DNA of 64,000 nucleotides from Blepharisma japonicum (Eukaryota > Ciliophora > Heterotrichea > Heterotrichida > Blepharismidae): the NCBI GenBank assembly GCA_949751835.1, contig CATKHK010000033.1, positions 124,001-188,000 on the forward strand, in the 5' to 3' direction. How positions within the stretch are numbered: the first letter of the stretch is position 1; the number at the start of each line of letters is the position of its first letter. The position numbers were made by a program, and so were the translations under genes. The notes beneath the pieces are model-generated. The model did no database searches and had not been told where the DNA came from. It saw only the letters and a list, made by a program, of their open reading frames with translations. This document shows positions 9,084 through 20,399 of this stretch, piece by piece.

Positions 9084-12000
9084 TTATTTCTTTATAAATA
9101 GATCTCTTACTTTCGCTGCATGCTTTTTATTTTGCACACTTTTTCTATAATGCATATCTGCCCAACTAACCAAATATTTTTCAAACATGAATGCGCATAT
9201 TCCATAGCCTATGCAAATTGCTGTTAAAATGTATTTAAAGTTTCACGGCAAGTAAGTCAGCTAAATATCCCTTACATCATATATATCTTTTATAATTTCT
9301 GCAGGATATAAAATTGAATAAAAAGTAAACGAAATAAGGGTAAGCATCACAAGAGTAAATCAAAAATTCGTGTACATCGGCTTTTTTCAAGGCTTGCCAA
9401 TATTAAAATTGAAACACACTACTTCATATTCAAACCAACTGACCAGAAATAGAACTGTATTCGGATCACAATGGAAAAAATCAGTAATTGGTTCTCCAGG
9501 CTTATAGTCATTTTGCTTAAAAAATGCCATTTCATTTGCTACGAAATATGTAAGTACCTGAGTAATAGTTTCCAATGCAGTTTGCCCTATAACTGACGTT
9601 AACACTGCCACTGAGATAAGTGACGCTGTCGGGTGTCTTTTTGATAGTTTATGATATGGCCCTGTTTTACTCATAGTGATAGCTAAAGGAAGCATGGTAA
9701 CCATGTCAAAAGTAACGAATTGATTGTTAGTAAGGCAACTTCCCATAGAATAAAGCATGCTTACTGTGATAAATTGGATTGTAGAATAGAGAAACATAAA
9801 TTTAAAACATTGGGTAGACGTAGTTAAGGCACATCTGCCTTCTTTTAGAACTGTAATTACACAAGAAATATCAGAAATCTGCGAAGTAAATGGTGCAGCA
9901 ATAGAAGCTTCTTTTTCGCTTAATGATATTCCTATATCAGCTGATTTTAAAGCACCACAATCGTTAGCACCATCCCCACACATGCCTATAAGATAGCCTA
10001 GCTTTTGGATCCTTTCTACTAGAAGAGTTTTATGCTCAGGCGACATTCTTGCAAACACTCTGCATTTTTCCAGCACAATTTTAAATCCAATCACAGAATC
10101 AGGGTCTCCTTGATCTGATAGTTTTGCCATATGAGCCAAAGATGCTCCAGTTAGAGCTAGTGCATAGTTTGCCTCAAAATCCTGATTACTTCAGGGTGGG
10201 TCAACCTTTAGTTCGTGCTCCTCTTGGTCTCCTTCATGATAAGTTGATCTAAAAACCTGCCACAATAACTTATCTCCATGCATTTCTCCTAAATATACAG
10301 TAACTTCAGGGTTAATCATCGCACATTCTCTTGCTACAGAAATTCCGGTCAATACAGCATCTCCTGTAGACATTATTGTTTTTATTCCAACTTTATGTAA
10401 ATTTCTTATTACTGGCATTGTTTGTGGCTTTAGCTTGTTTTGCAAAATAATTAGCCCAAGAAAAGTTAAACTGGTTTCTAATTCTTCTAGTTTCTGTGAC
10501 CTTAACTCAGAATATTTGATAGGAGGAAGTTCCTTATAAGCACAAGCAAGTACTCTGTATCCTGTACATGTATAATTTCCTAATATAACTTTTATATCAC
10601 TTGGAATTGAGCTTGGCAAGCATTTTTCTATGACAACTTCGGGAGCACCTTTCATATAAAACTGAAAAGAACTTTCTTTCAAATTTTTTGTTATCACTCC
10701 CATTCGTTTTAGTTTTGATGTAAAATGAAAAGTATGCAAAATTCCAAGTTCATAAGGAGCTTCAATCATACTTATCACATTTCCTTCTTCATCAAACACA
10801 GGAGAATTTTCAGAGTCTTCTTTAGGTTTCACTACAGCCTTGACAGCAGGCTCATATATTTCTTCATCTGGCTCTTCAAATATCCATCTTGTGCAGTTAA
10901 ATATTTGTAAATCTTGGGTGTCACCTACAAGTTTTTGGTCCACTGTTGTTAAAGAGTGACAAGAAGCCATACATTCTATTAAATTTTTCGAATCTTTTTC
11001 GATAGATTGTGGATTATCACATAAAGCATCCATTTTATTACCATTGCAAGGCTGAACGCCTACTAAGATCATACCATCTTCAGTCAAAGTTCCTGTCTTA
11101 TCAAAGCAATAAATATCAATTTTTCCAGCTACGTTTACACGAGGAGGAGCAATACAGAAAATATGGCTCTTCCGTAAGCGACTAATAGCAAAAGCTGTCC
11201 CTACATTCATGCATGCTGGTAGAGATGGAGGAACTGTAATGGTTATTAAATCGAGGCATCGAACCCATACTTGGTCTAATGGAATTCCTATATAAATCAT
11301 AATAGGCATGCAGATTAAAAACCCAGTGATAGCAATAATGGAAAGGACTCCAACAAAGAGCATTGAGTCTCTATAGAATTTGAATTTATTTGGCTTTGGG
11401 AATAGGATTGATCTTACCATTTTTCCTTTCATAGTGGAAAAACCGATACGAGTAACAATACCAATGACATTGGTTCCGCCATAGTTGCGTGTTTGAATTA
11501 CTTTGGTACCTTCATATAAGCTATTCCGCTTATCGTGCTCTATACTATAAATTGGCTCGTCCAGATAAGGTAATGGATCTTTGATGACTGGAACTGATTC
11601 GCCAGTCAGAGTGCCTTCGTCAATAATGCAGCCGCCAGATATAAGCACCACATCGCAAGGAATTTCACAGCCTTGAGGGATTTGAATTAAATCGCCAGGC
11701 ACTAATTCTGGGCTTTCAACATTTATTCAGCTTCCTTCTCTAAGAACATTTATATTAATACTGCGTTTGGCAAGACCATGAATTGCACTCATTGATTTTC
11801 TTGTTTGATATACACTTGTTCCTAATGAAATCAGAGTAATACAAATAATAGCCCCCGAAAACAAAAAGTATTGTTCAAAATATCACACTCCTACGCTGAA
11901 AACCTGAAAAATATAAAACGGATGTAGCACTTCTTCCCATATAAGTGTTGGAATTGTCTTCAGCGGGACAATAATTTGGCATGCCCCAAAAAGTGACTTT

Positions 12001-12488
12001 AATTCAACAATTTCTTCATTTTCCATATACCCATGGCTATATTTATCAATTATTTTCTTATATCCCAAGCTCATATCAAAAAAAAGTGGCTGGAATTCTT
12101 TTCCATCAAAATAATACTGCAAATAATGATGCTGAAAAGTTCGAATGGTCCCTAATATTTTAGAATGTTTTATTGTTGTCGGGATAAACTCTAAAAAATA
12201 CTGAGATTTCACTAGGAGATGTGTGGCCTCTGCCGGACCAGATCTAGTAAACCGGAATGCGATATGAAAATTTAGAAATCAGCGATCAATTAAAAAAAAT
12301 ATCCCACATGTTAGAATGACTAGAATCCAGAATAATAAGCCACGAAGTTTACTGTATTGGTAAGGTTCTATATACTGGATTATTGAATCTTCATCAGCAT
12401 CTCTGTGGATTTTGCATATAACTCGTTGTGGATAATGATTAATAAGTGGGGAGTTTAAACTGGAATTCTTTTCATTGGTGATATCCAT
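9084..12488 (-). CDS. P5B-type cation/polyamine-transporting ATPase (ATP13A-like)
   Basis: 1129 residues with one 15-nt intron near the 3' end. All P-type hallmarks are present: DEGTLTGESVPVIK (actuator), CFDKTGTLTEDG (phosphorylation Asp), and MCGDGANDCGALKSADIGIS (hinge). The membrane motif PPSLPACMNVG corresponds to the PPALP signature of the P5B class, and NVAGKIDIYCFDKTG is typical of the same class. Animal P5B pumps (ATP13A2) move polyamines across late-endosomal or lysosomal membranes; the substrate here is inferred. About ten membrane spans are visible. Exon 2 supplies the last span and a basic tail. Confidence 0.95.
9261..9275 (-). other. 15-nt intron in P5B ATPase
   Basis: Minus-strand GTAAGGGATATTTAG, with an in-frame TAG at its end and A at position 10. 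Splicing joins ...IYD to LTYLPWNFKYIL..., giving the expected final membrane helix of the pump. Confidence 0.9.
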
Positions 12489-12743
12489 TATAATCCATCA
12501 GAAACCTGATAAATTCAAAGAATAAAGAGGTATTCTATAAATCAGATTTTTAGCTGTAAAACTCTATCAGAAAATCGAGCAATTAAAGAGTTAGAAGGTT
12601 TATCTATAACAGCTTCAGATTAGAAAATATAATTATCCTAAAAATGGAGCTTTAAAATTGGCTTATTTGTTTTCCAATTATTTGCATAAATTTCTTTCAA
12701 ATTCCACTTCTTTTGCAGTTCTCCCATAATAATTCAAACTAAT

Positions 12744-13763
12744 ATGGTTTGGTTGTTTCTTTCCTTTCTCCTCTCCATTTCAGCTAAAGATATCAGAGCT
12801 GATACATATCTAGTGAACCTAGACGATGCTCCAGAATCACGCTGGAGAAATGTAATTGAAGGTAAACTTCTCCAAATGAAGAGTTTTGTCAAGTATATCG
12901 AAGATGAAGTTGGCTCAGGCGAAATTATGACAGCTGCAGCCCTCCTTAAACTTGCCCATCTGGAAGAGAGCCAGAAAAGAGAATTAGAAGGAATCTCTAA
13001 GCTTTCAGGTTTCAGCTACAATACAATCTTGGTGCTTAATTTCATGTATGAGTTTTACTCATCATGCACATCAATAGTGGTAAATACACCAGATCACCAT
13101 GTATTATTTGGCAGAAATCTAGATTATGACTATGCAAAATACATAAACAAGCTAGTTGTGGAAGTTGATTTTATTAAAAATGGGAAACTCGCTTTCAAGG
13201 CTGTCACTATGGCTGGATTTATTGGAATCCTTACTGGGGTGAAGCCAAATGGGTTTGCTATTTCACTTAACCAAAGGACTATGCATGACAGTGCTAAATT
13301 TTGGGAGTCACTTTCTATTGTCTCTGGGCATACAGCTTCAGCTTTTGCTATAAGAACAGCTTTTGAAGCTAAAAGTACTTATCAAGAAGCCAAAAATTAT
13401 TTAAAAAATGTGCCATTAATTGCAGGGAGCTATTTTACTATTGGAGGAGTTAATGAAAATGAAGGGGCTGTTATCACCAGAAGCAGAAATTATGCTGCTG
13501 ATGTGTGGGAGATGAATGAGAAAAGATGGTATTTAGTGCAAACTAATTATGATCATTGGCTTATCCATCCAAAAAGTGATGATAGATACCATCCAGCTGT
13601 TGATATTATTGAAAAAGCTGGGGAAGGAAATGTGGATAAAGGAGTCTTATTTAAAGTGTTAGGAACACCTCCAGTGTTGGAAATTGATAATTCTACTATT
13701 CATTCTACTGTGATGAATCCTTATTCAGGAGAGCTTGACAACTGGGTAAGACTTTATGAATAA
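12744..13763 (+). CDS. NAAA / acid-ceramidase-like N-terminal-nucleophile hydrolase
   Basis: A 339-residue protein with an N-terminal signal peptide (MVWLFLSFLLSISA). The nucleophile motif SSCTSIV places the catalytic Cys at about residue 108, preceded by the alpha-chain region as in N-acylethanolamine acid amidase and acid ceramidase. These enzymes cut themselves before that Cys. FGRNLDYD, NGFAISLNQR and GAVITRSR match further family elements. The likely role is lysosomal or phagosomal fatty-acid amide hydrolysis. Length fits the family. The substrate cannot be read from the sequence. Confidence 0.9.
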   Translation: MVWLFLSFLLSISAKDIRADTYLVNLDDAPESRWRNVIEGKLLQMKSFVKYIEDEVGSGEIMTAAALLKLAHLEESQKRELEGISKLSGFSYNTILVLNFMYEFYSSCTSIVVNTPDHHVLFGRNLDYDYAKYINKLVVEVDFIKNGKLAFKAVTMAGFIGILTGVKPNGFAISLNQRTMHDSAKFWESLSIVSGHTASAFAIRTAFEAKSTYQEAKNYLKNVPLIAGSYFTIGGVNENEGAVITRSRNYAADVWEMNEKRWYLVQTNYDHWLIHPKSDDRYHPAVDIIEKAGEGNVDKGVLFKVLGTPPVLEIDNSTIHSTVMNPYSGELDNWVRLYE

Positions 13764-13967
13764 TAAATAAAATTAATTAGGCTAAAAAAATATGCAAATA
13801 AATCCGAACTCATCCTATTTTTCTTAATATTTCTGCAAATTCACTTTTAGTGTCTTCTAGGCTAAATAACTAATTTTTAGGTTATTTTTTCTTCTCTTCA
13901 AAACAACCTCCATTTAAATTCCTTTTCTTTTTTTTATAATTCCACAGCATTTTCCTTATTTGAAATC

Positions 13968-14903
13968 ATGAAAGCTTTATCAGAAGACGAACAACTTGAA
14001 GCCATAGATAGGGTAAATTCTGCATCAAGCAGCGCAGACCAGCAAGAGCTCGAGCAAATAATAACTCAAGTTCTCCCAGATCCTGTAACCCCAAAACTGC
14101 AAGTTTGAAAATTCATCTCAAATTTGTGCTCTTGCTTTGTTCCAGTTTACAAGCCAAACCCTGAAAGAGCCAAGGAATGCTGGCTCGCTCCACAGACTCA
14201 GCAACAGTTTGGCAAGAAAACTCTGGTTTTGGATTTAGATGAAACTTTGGTGCATAGCAGCTTTAATCCCAATCCTACCAGTGATATTATAATACAGGTA
14301 GATATAAACGGTATGAATCATTTTGTGTATATTCTGAAAAGACCTGGGGTAAATCAGTTTTTGGAAGCCCTTGCTGATGATTATGAAATAATAATTTACA
14401 CAGCTAGTTTATCAAAATATGCAAGTCCTTTGCTAGATTTAATTGATAAAAAGAAAGTTATCAGTGGAAGACTATATAGACAGCATTGTACATTTTTTAA
14501 TGGAACATATGTAAAAGATTTATCTTTACTAGGAAGAGATTTGGAAAGCGTTTTAATTGTTGATAACTCTCCAATAGCCTATAGCTTCAACCCAGATAAT
14601 GCAATTCCGATATCTTCATGGTTTGAGGATCCAAATGATAGAGAATTATTTGATTTAATTCCAATTTTAAAGGCCTTAGCAAAAGAAAGTAGTATTCCAA
14701 ACACTTTGAGAGAATTGAAACAGAGAAAACTTGAAATCACTTTGAATAACCTGATGGAGTTGTGTGGTGGGAAAAATCTACAGCAACAGGTTAATGACGA
14801 ACCAAAACGAAGTGAGCACAATTCTCCGCAAGACCGCAACAGAGCGTATTTCAATTCTCCTATGGGCTCTCAAGCAGAGAAAATCCATTTTAATTTTGAG
14901 TAA
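13968..14903 (+). CDS. SCP/Dullard-type HAD phosphatase (CTD phosphatase-like)
   Basis: A 311-residue protein with a NIF/FCP1 homology domain. The nucleophile motif LDLDETLVHSS lies at about residue 88, followed by VYILKRPGVNQFLEAL, IIYTASLSKYASPLLDLID, CTFFNGTYVKDLSLLGRDL and VDNSP. These are hallmarks of small CTD phosphatases and Dullard/Nem1, which dephosphorylate Ser/Thr on RNA polymerase II or lipin. No N-terminal membrane span is obvious, favouring the SCP branch. The start at 13968 is the first in-frame ATG; one TGA codon follows in the leader. The C-terminus is polar and disordered. Confidence 0.92.
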
Positions 14904-14996
14904 AAATTTTATTAATATTAAAATCAGAATTTTTATTATAAATATTATATGCTTATTTTTATTTGAAATTTTATTATGGTTTATTAGCTATTTATC

Positions 14997-15923
14997 TTAA
15001 TCGTCTACCTCTTCTATTTTTCCTTCTTGGCTTTCTTTTGCAGCTGGCTTCGCTATCATTCCTAATTTACTAATATCAAAAGGTTGTCCAGCATAAGGCG
15101 AGCTATCCCACATTTTCTTTAGAGCTTCTTGTGCTTTTTCTTCATCGCTTGTAGGCAATCCTTTTAATTTTCTGTCATGCTCATACATAACCTTTCTAAT
15201 TCCCATTTGTGTTTCTTCATCATATTCATCAACTCTTCTACTCGTATCCACTGTTTTTGGGTCGATTTCACTATCCCCCAGAATTACACATTTCCATACA
15301 GAATCTTTTGCTTTTTCTAGAGTAATTACTAGAGCTCCATCATCAATGGTCCAATAGCATCTTTCTTTATGAACATGCTCATATAGCTCGCCATTTAAAA
15401 CTGGATCTTGTCCTTTTATTTGAACGAGTATTTTTTTGGCATCGAATTTTACATTAATATCTCTAGATTTGGTTCCTTTAGGCAAGTCTACTTGTAAAGT
15501 GATATCGTTTAAATCTTGGCTTCATTTGTATTTTTCTGTAGCTGCGCCATTATATGTGCTAATACTAGAGTCTACTACAACAGGTTTGGGAGGAGATTTT
15601 TCTTCGATTTTCTTTTCTTCAGCTTGTTTGGGTTCTTCTTTGATTTCTTCTACTTTTTCTTCAGTTTTTGGCTCTGGCTTTGGAGTTGGTGGCTTAGGAA
15701 CAAATGGATGCTCTTTATTATATTCTTCTCTGTGGTGTTTGTAAATGTTCCATATCAATTGTTCTGCGTGACCTGGTAAAAATCCAACAGGGTCACCTGG
15801 GTTGGCTAGCACAAAAAAGTCAGTCCTTCGTTTGAGAAATCCAAAGAATTCGTTAAGAATAGCTTGGATTGAGCCCATATCTTGAGCGATCATGAAAAGC
15901 ATGTCATCGTATTTTCCAGACAT
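14997..15923 (-). CDS. NudC-domain (CS/p23-like) co-chaperone
   Basis: 308 residues. The N-terminal segment (MSGKYDDMLFMIAQD...FFGFLKRRTDFF) matches the NudC N-terminal helical domain. A Pro/Glu/Lys-rich linker follows (about 75-130), then a CS domain at about 145-235 with VDLPKGTKSRDINVKF and WTIDDGALVITLEK. The tail contains DSSPYAGQPFDISKLG. NudC proteins act with Hsp90 and dynein regulators in cytoplasmic transport. One TGA=Trp codon starts the CS domain. It converges with the phosphatase gene across about 93 bp. Confidence 0.93.
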
Positions 15924-16001
15924 TTTTAATTATTTACTGTGAGCATATTTATTGTTTATAGATGCTAAATTGAGAAATTTATTAATAGTTTACTTTCTTA
16001 A

Positions 16002-16844
16002 TTACATTATTAAGCAGCTTGCACAAATATTCGCTGATCTCCCTGGCTCAATCTTTTTATTGGAATTAGGAAGATTCATTGAGTAATGTGTATTTTGCTC
16101 ACTTGCAAAAGATCTTGGCGCTGCTCTTATTGAGGAATTAAGGCTTGCGCTATTGACAGACCTAGTTTTCTTAGTTTGAAGTGTTGGTATAAGTGCATTA
16201 ATATCATCTACAGCTACTGAAACAGTTTTTGCACCTAAATAGACTAGTAAAAGAGCTAATAAACTGCCAAATTTTCCATGGGTAATCGTTGGCTTATGGA
16301 TAACAAATAAAACTCCTTTATCAATAAGTAATTTTGATGCCTGAGATTGACTTATCAATTGGCCATTTTCATTGCTGATTTCAATAAGAGCTTCATCCAT
16401 GCTGATAATTTGTTGATACCAACTATCTCGTCTTGAAAAATCAAACCGAGTTAGAACCACAGAGCTGTTAAAAGGCAAATAAGGATATATAGATCTTGTA
16501 ATAAAAGATGGGCACCCTTCAGCCATTTCTAAGTGATTTTCTTTCCAATTTTTAATTCCGCCTAATAAAACTCTAACATCTTCAAAGCCAGAAGCTCGAA
16601 AGCCCCAATATGCTTTAGAAGCATATTGATGATCACCAAGATCATAACAAATTAAAGTTTTGTCATCATCTATTTCTATTGATCTCGCTTGCTTTATGAA
16701 TTGCTCGCCATCTTCTTCAAGGCTATATAAAACTGAGTTTGGGATGTGCTCACTTGGAAGTTTCAAGCCAGGAACGCAATAAATAAGTGTATATGTTTCT
16801 GGGAATTTGTATTTATATTCTTCGAGATCAATAAAAGGGTTCAT
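16002..16844 (-). CDS. Rhodanese-like protein lacking catalytic Cys, CaaX C-terminus
   Basis: 280 residues laid out like a tandem-rhodanese sulfurtransferase (3-mercaptopyruvate sulfurtransferase type). The first domain shows ICYDLGDHQYASKAYWGFRASGFEDVRVLLGGIKNW, split here as YDLGDHQYASKAYWGFRA and VLLGGIKNW. In the second domain the active-site CGSG loop is replaced by IHKPTITHGKFGS, so the persulfide-forming Cys is absent. The protein ends CLIM, a good farnesylation CaaX box, after a Ser/Arg-rich linker. I infer a membrane-attached pseudoenzyme or binding protein. It lies head-to-tail behind the NudC gene. Confidence 0.78.
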   Translation of the reverse strand: MNPFIDLEEYKYKFPETYTLIYCVPGLKLPSEHIPNSVLYSLEEDGEQFIKQARSIEIDDDKTLICYDLGDHQYASKAYWGFRASGFEDVRVLLGGIKNWKENHLEMAEGCPSFITRSIYPYLPFNSSVVLTRFDFSRRDSWYQQIISMDEALIEISNENGQLISQSQASKLLIDKGVLFVIHKPTITHGKFGSLLALLLVYLGAKTVSVAVDDINALIPTLQTKKTRSVNSASLNSSIRAAPRSFASEQNTHYSMNLPNSNKKIEPGRSANICASCLIM

Positions 16845-17463
16845 CTTTTAATTTATGATCAAAGAAAAATAATAAAATTTTATAGGATTGACAGGTTTAT
16901 TTATAAATGTTTTTTTAGATTTCAACTTGGAAAACAGCATTTTTAGTTTATCAAGTTCTTTATTTTAGATTTCTATCACATTCCTTTTGTAGTTAATGAA
17001 TTCATATATTCCAAATTTAAAATACTTGGATGCAATATCAATTATTTCCTTTAATCGTCAAATCATTGAAGTTTAAGCATTAAGGAATTTTAAATGGCTC
17101 TTTTAAGGTTTGGTTTTTCTTTTAAAGAGTTGGCGCTTCACATGCTGGTTTCCAATAAATGATTAAAAATTTAAAATGCACCTTAAAACTATATTTTCTA
17201 CCTTTCGCCCAGGGTTTATATTTCTATTTAAAAAATTTGACAAACTAAGATGATTTGTAAATAATGATCAATTTAGATTCAAATTTTACTTCTTATCTGA
17301 AAGTATTTAATTTTCCTATTGCATAACGTGCATATGTTTAAAATAAGATATACTCATAATTTAAGATTAATTATTCCAAAAATCTACCAAAAAATTTGCC
17401 TCCACCATTAATCTATGTCTTCTTCAGAAATGGAGTATCCTTGAAAAGGTGTATTTTATAAAT
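16845..17463. other. Intergenic region upstream of enolase; short upstream ORF at its end
   Basis: AT-rich and divergent between the rhodanese and enolase genes. At 17415-17471 an 18-codon ATG-led frame overlaps the enolase start in another frame. Nothing else is recognised. Confidence 0.45.
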
Positions 17464-18831
17464 ATGTTTAGAGCTCTCACATCGAGGCGCCTTTTTAGCA
17501 CAATCCGTGATCTCAGAGCCCGTGAAATCCTTGACTCTCGTGGAAATCCTACCATAGAAGTCGAATTATTTACAGAAACAAGTATGTTCAGATCTTCAGT
17601 CCCAAGTGGAGCATCCACAGGAATATATGAAGCAGTAGAGCTCCGTGACAAAGATTTTACAAGATATCTTGGCAAAGGAGTATTAAAAGCTGTTGATAAC
17701 GTGAAATCTATTATAAAGCCTGCAATTTTAGGAAGAAATGTCACAGATCAGCAAAATATTGATAAATTCATGGTCGAAACCTTAGATGGGACCTCCAATG
17801 AATGGGGCTGGATCAAAAATAAGCTTGGGGCAAATGCTATTTTAGGTGTTTCTCTATGTTTAGCAAGAGCAGGTGCTGCAGATGCAGGATTGCCTTTGTA
17901 TGCGTATATAGCCCGACTTGCAGGAAAGCCAATTGATAAATTTATTCTCCCAGTCCCATCTCTTAATGTCATCAACGGTGGTTCTCACGCTGGAAATAAT
18001 CTATCAATGCAAGAATTCATGATTCTTCCAACTGGAGCCCCTAGTTTTCGAGAAGCTCTCAGAATTGGCGCAGAAGTTTATCATTCCCTCAAAAAAGTCA
18101 TTAAAAAGAAATATGGCCTTGATGCTACTAACGTAGGAGATGAAGGAGGGTTTGCCCCAAACATCCAAGAAAACGTTGAAGCTTTTGTTCTTCTATTAGA
18201 AGCCATTGAAAATTCGGGCCACGCCGGAAAAGTTAACCTCGGAATGGATGTCGCCGCTTCTGAATTTTTTGTAGCTGACCAACTTAAATATGATTTAGAC
18301 TTTAAAAACCCTAAAAATGACGGAAGATATGTCATAAAAGGCTTTGATCTTGCTGATATGTATCTTAAATTTGCAGAGAGATTCCCACTTGTCTCAATTG
18401 AAGATCCATTCCATGAAGACGATTGGACCAATACTAAACTTCTGACTGACAAAATTGGAGAAAAAGTCCAAATTGTAGGGGACGATCTATTGACAACTAA
18501 TCCAGTCAGAGTAAGAAAAGCAATTCAGGAAAAAACATGCAATGCTTTACTATTAAAGTTAAATCAAATAGGAACTTTAACGGAATCAATTGAAGCTTGC
18601 ACGCTAGCTCAACAGGCAGGATGGGGCGTTATGGTAAGCCACAGAAGTGGAGAGACTGATGATTACTTTATTGCTGATTTATGTGTAGGGCTTGGTACTG
18701 GACAAATCAAGACTGGCGCTCCTTGTAGATCAGAAAGACTTGCTAAATACAACGAATTGCTAAGAATTGAAGAAGAGCTAGGGGACAGAAGTAAGTATGC
18801 TGGCGATAACTTTAGGAATCCTCAACTTTAA
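17464..18831 (+). CDS. Enolase with N-terminal presequence
   Basis: 455 residues, phosphopyruvate hydratase of lower glycolysis. The core starts at [16 protein letters not shown]. Catalytic and metal ligands are visible: [10 protein letters not shown] loop, [38 protein letters not shown] (catalytic Lys) and [10 protein letters not shown]. Relative to cytosolic enolases there is an extra ~19-residue basic leader, [13 protein letters not shown], resembling a mitochondrial presequence with an R-x-F/L-S cleavage context, much like the neighbouring H protein. ATG 17464 is preferred; an earlier in-frame GTG at 17449 is not a likely start. Confidence 0.96.
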   Translation: MFRALTSRRLFSTIRDLRAREILDSRGNPTIEVELFTETSMFRSSVPSGASTGIYEAVELRDKDFTRYLGKGVLKAVDNVKSIIKPAILGRNVTDQQNIDKFMVETLDGTSNEWGWIKNKLGANAILGVSLCLARAGAADAGLPLYAYIARLAGKPIDKFILPVPSLNVINGGSHAGNNLSMQEFMILPTGAPSFREALRIGAEVYHSLKKVIKKKYGLDATNVGDEGGFAPNIQENVEAFVLLLEAIENSGHAGKVNLGMDVAASEFFVADQLKYDLDFKNPKNDGRYVIKGFDLADMYLKFAERFPLVSIEDPFHEDDWTNTKLLTDKIGEKVQIVGDDLLTTNPVRVRKAIQEKTCNALLLKLNQIGTLTESIEACTLAQQAGWGVMVSHRSGETDDYFIADLCVGLGTGQIKTGAPCRSERLAKYNELLRIEEELGDRSKYAGDNFRNPQL

Positions 18832-18883
18832 TTTAATAATATAGGAGAACTGGAGACATTTTAAATAATAATTTATCTATAGA

Positions 18884-19312
18884 TTAATGCTGCTCTTCCT
18901 CCAGAAGTTTGTCGTATTGGACTCTGTCTAGTAATTTGTCTAATTCTCCAGGCTGGTCGAGTCTAATTTTAGCAATCCAACCATCAGATTCTGCCTGCTG
19001 GTTAACGAGCTCAGGCGTTTTAGCTAATCCAGAATTCACTTCAACAACCTTTCCAGATATAGGAGAATATACGTCAGCGACTGTTTTGACACTTTCAACG
19101 ACACCAATAATATCACCTTGCTTGAAATGGGAACCAATTGTAGGGAGATCTAAATGGACAACGTCGCCAAGCTGAGACTGAGCGTGATCGGTGATTCCCA
19201 CTGTGCCTATTCTGTCTGTTTTGTTGTAGGCAACCCATTCGTGGTCTTTTGTGAAATAAGTGGAGAATCTTCGAATTGGTAAGGATGAAAGCTTCAGTCT
19301 TGACAGCCACAT
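18884..19312 (-). CDS. GCSH: Glycine cleavage system H protein, mitochondrial
   Basis: 142 residues. A basic presequence (MWLSRLKLSSLPIRRFSTYF) precedes the lipoyl domain, which opens with TKDHEWV. The lipoylated lysine is in VVESVKTVADVYSP (K76). GITDHAQSQLGDVVHLDLP and the C-terminal ESDGWIAKI complete the family pattern. The H protein carries the aminomethyl group between the P, T and L proteins of mitochondrial glycine oxidation. It converges with enolase across 52 bp. No intron is seen. Confidence 0.96.
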   Translation of the reverse strand: MWLSRLKLSSLPIRRFSTYFTKDHEWVAYNKTDRIGTVGITDHAQSQLGDVVHLDLPTIGSHFKQGDIIGVVESVKTVADVYSPISGKVVEVNSGLAKTPELVNQQAESDGWIAKIRLDQPGELDKLLDRVQYDKLLEEEQH

Positions 19313-19857
19313 TTTAATAAAGTTAATATACGAGAGGCTTAAATTAAAGGTAAGATAAAATTTAATGAATTTAAAAATAAAACAAAAATAAAGAGAATAA
19401 TTTGAATCAAAAATGATATTCTATTGATTGAAAGCTAGCTTATATTATGGCATAAATGCAGTCATTTGTATATATAAACAGCATGGTACCAGCAATTAAA
19501 ATTTTAATATGCTTTTAAATTCTTCTCTGTGATAATCAAAAAAAATTGTCATCTTTAAGAATGGTCTAATATTTGCTATTATAAAACCATAATTTGGAAT
19601 AATAAAAATGGCATTTCCTATAGACATATTAGTTATAATTTTATTAATAATCTGATGTGAATTTATAAATTCTATTATAAAGTTAAATTATTTCCAATCA
19701 TTTTCTGAGTCCAAATAAATATAAACCTATATCAGCTCCTCTTTACTATGGTCCATATAACTGAATCAGTAAAAAATAATTTAAAAATAGCATAAATAAA
19801 TAGCAATCATAATGATTTTATAATAATATAATCAATCAAATGTAATGCTTATTCAGG
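19313..19857. other. AT-rich intergenic region, nothing recognised
   Basis: No conserved frame, RNA structure or repeat was seen in this spacer. Confidence 0.5.
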
Positions 19858-20148
19858 ATGAATACATCACTGATTTTCTCTCCTAAACCGAAAAGAGCAT
19901 CAATAGGACCTATAAAGAGCCATATTCTTCTCTCATATAGGATGCACGAAAAGCCAGTTCAAAATGAAAACATTGTAAACGAGCTGAATTTTATACTCAC
20001 AAATTCAGAAAATTCTGGAACTCGTGTTCTCGAAAAAACACCTGTTCATGTATTGAAGACTTCACAAAGACCTTTCTCTCGTCATACATGCAATCCAATT
20101 GCGAGTGATGACCTTTTCCAAGAGTTGAACTCATGCGAAAATCCATAA
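19858..20148 (+). CDS. Hypothetical protein, 96 aa
   Basis: An ATG-to-TAA frame of 96 residues, polar, with Ser/Pro/Lys-rich segments (IFSPKPKRASIGPIKSH) and no membrane span or known domain. It is comparable in character to the other short orphan genes in this window. Coding status rests only on composition and length. Confidence 0.5.
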   Translation: MNTSLIFSPKPKRASIGPIKSHILLSYRMHEKPVQNENIVNELNFILTNSENSGTRVLEKTPVHVLKTSQRPFSRHTCNPIASDDLFQELNSCENP

Positions 20149-20399
20149 GTTCAATGTGTTTTATACTTATTAATTAATTTAAAGCTGATTTAAGTAAATG
20201 GATATATATCAATCTAGTAATATTATTATATCTTTAATCTATCTTTATTGTCTTAAATTTTAACTATTCTGATTTCCTCTTTCTTCATAAATTGTTAATT
20301 ATTTTGCTTTGCTTAAAGAGATTATGCTATAGAAAGATTTTCAGAATTTTTTATATAATTGAACCATAAAGCATAGTTATCTTTTGCATCTGTTTGCCT

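Noticed and set aside
15436-15779. Two plus-strand Phe/Ser-rich frames.
   Set aside because: They are the reverse image of the Glu/Lys/Pro linker of the NudC gene.
17449-17463. GTG at 17449 as the enolase start.
   Set aside because: Non-ATG starts are unlikely in ciliate nuclear genes, and ATG 17464 gives a sensible leader.
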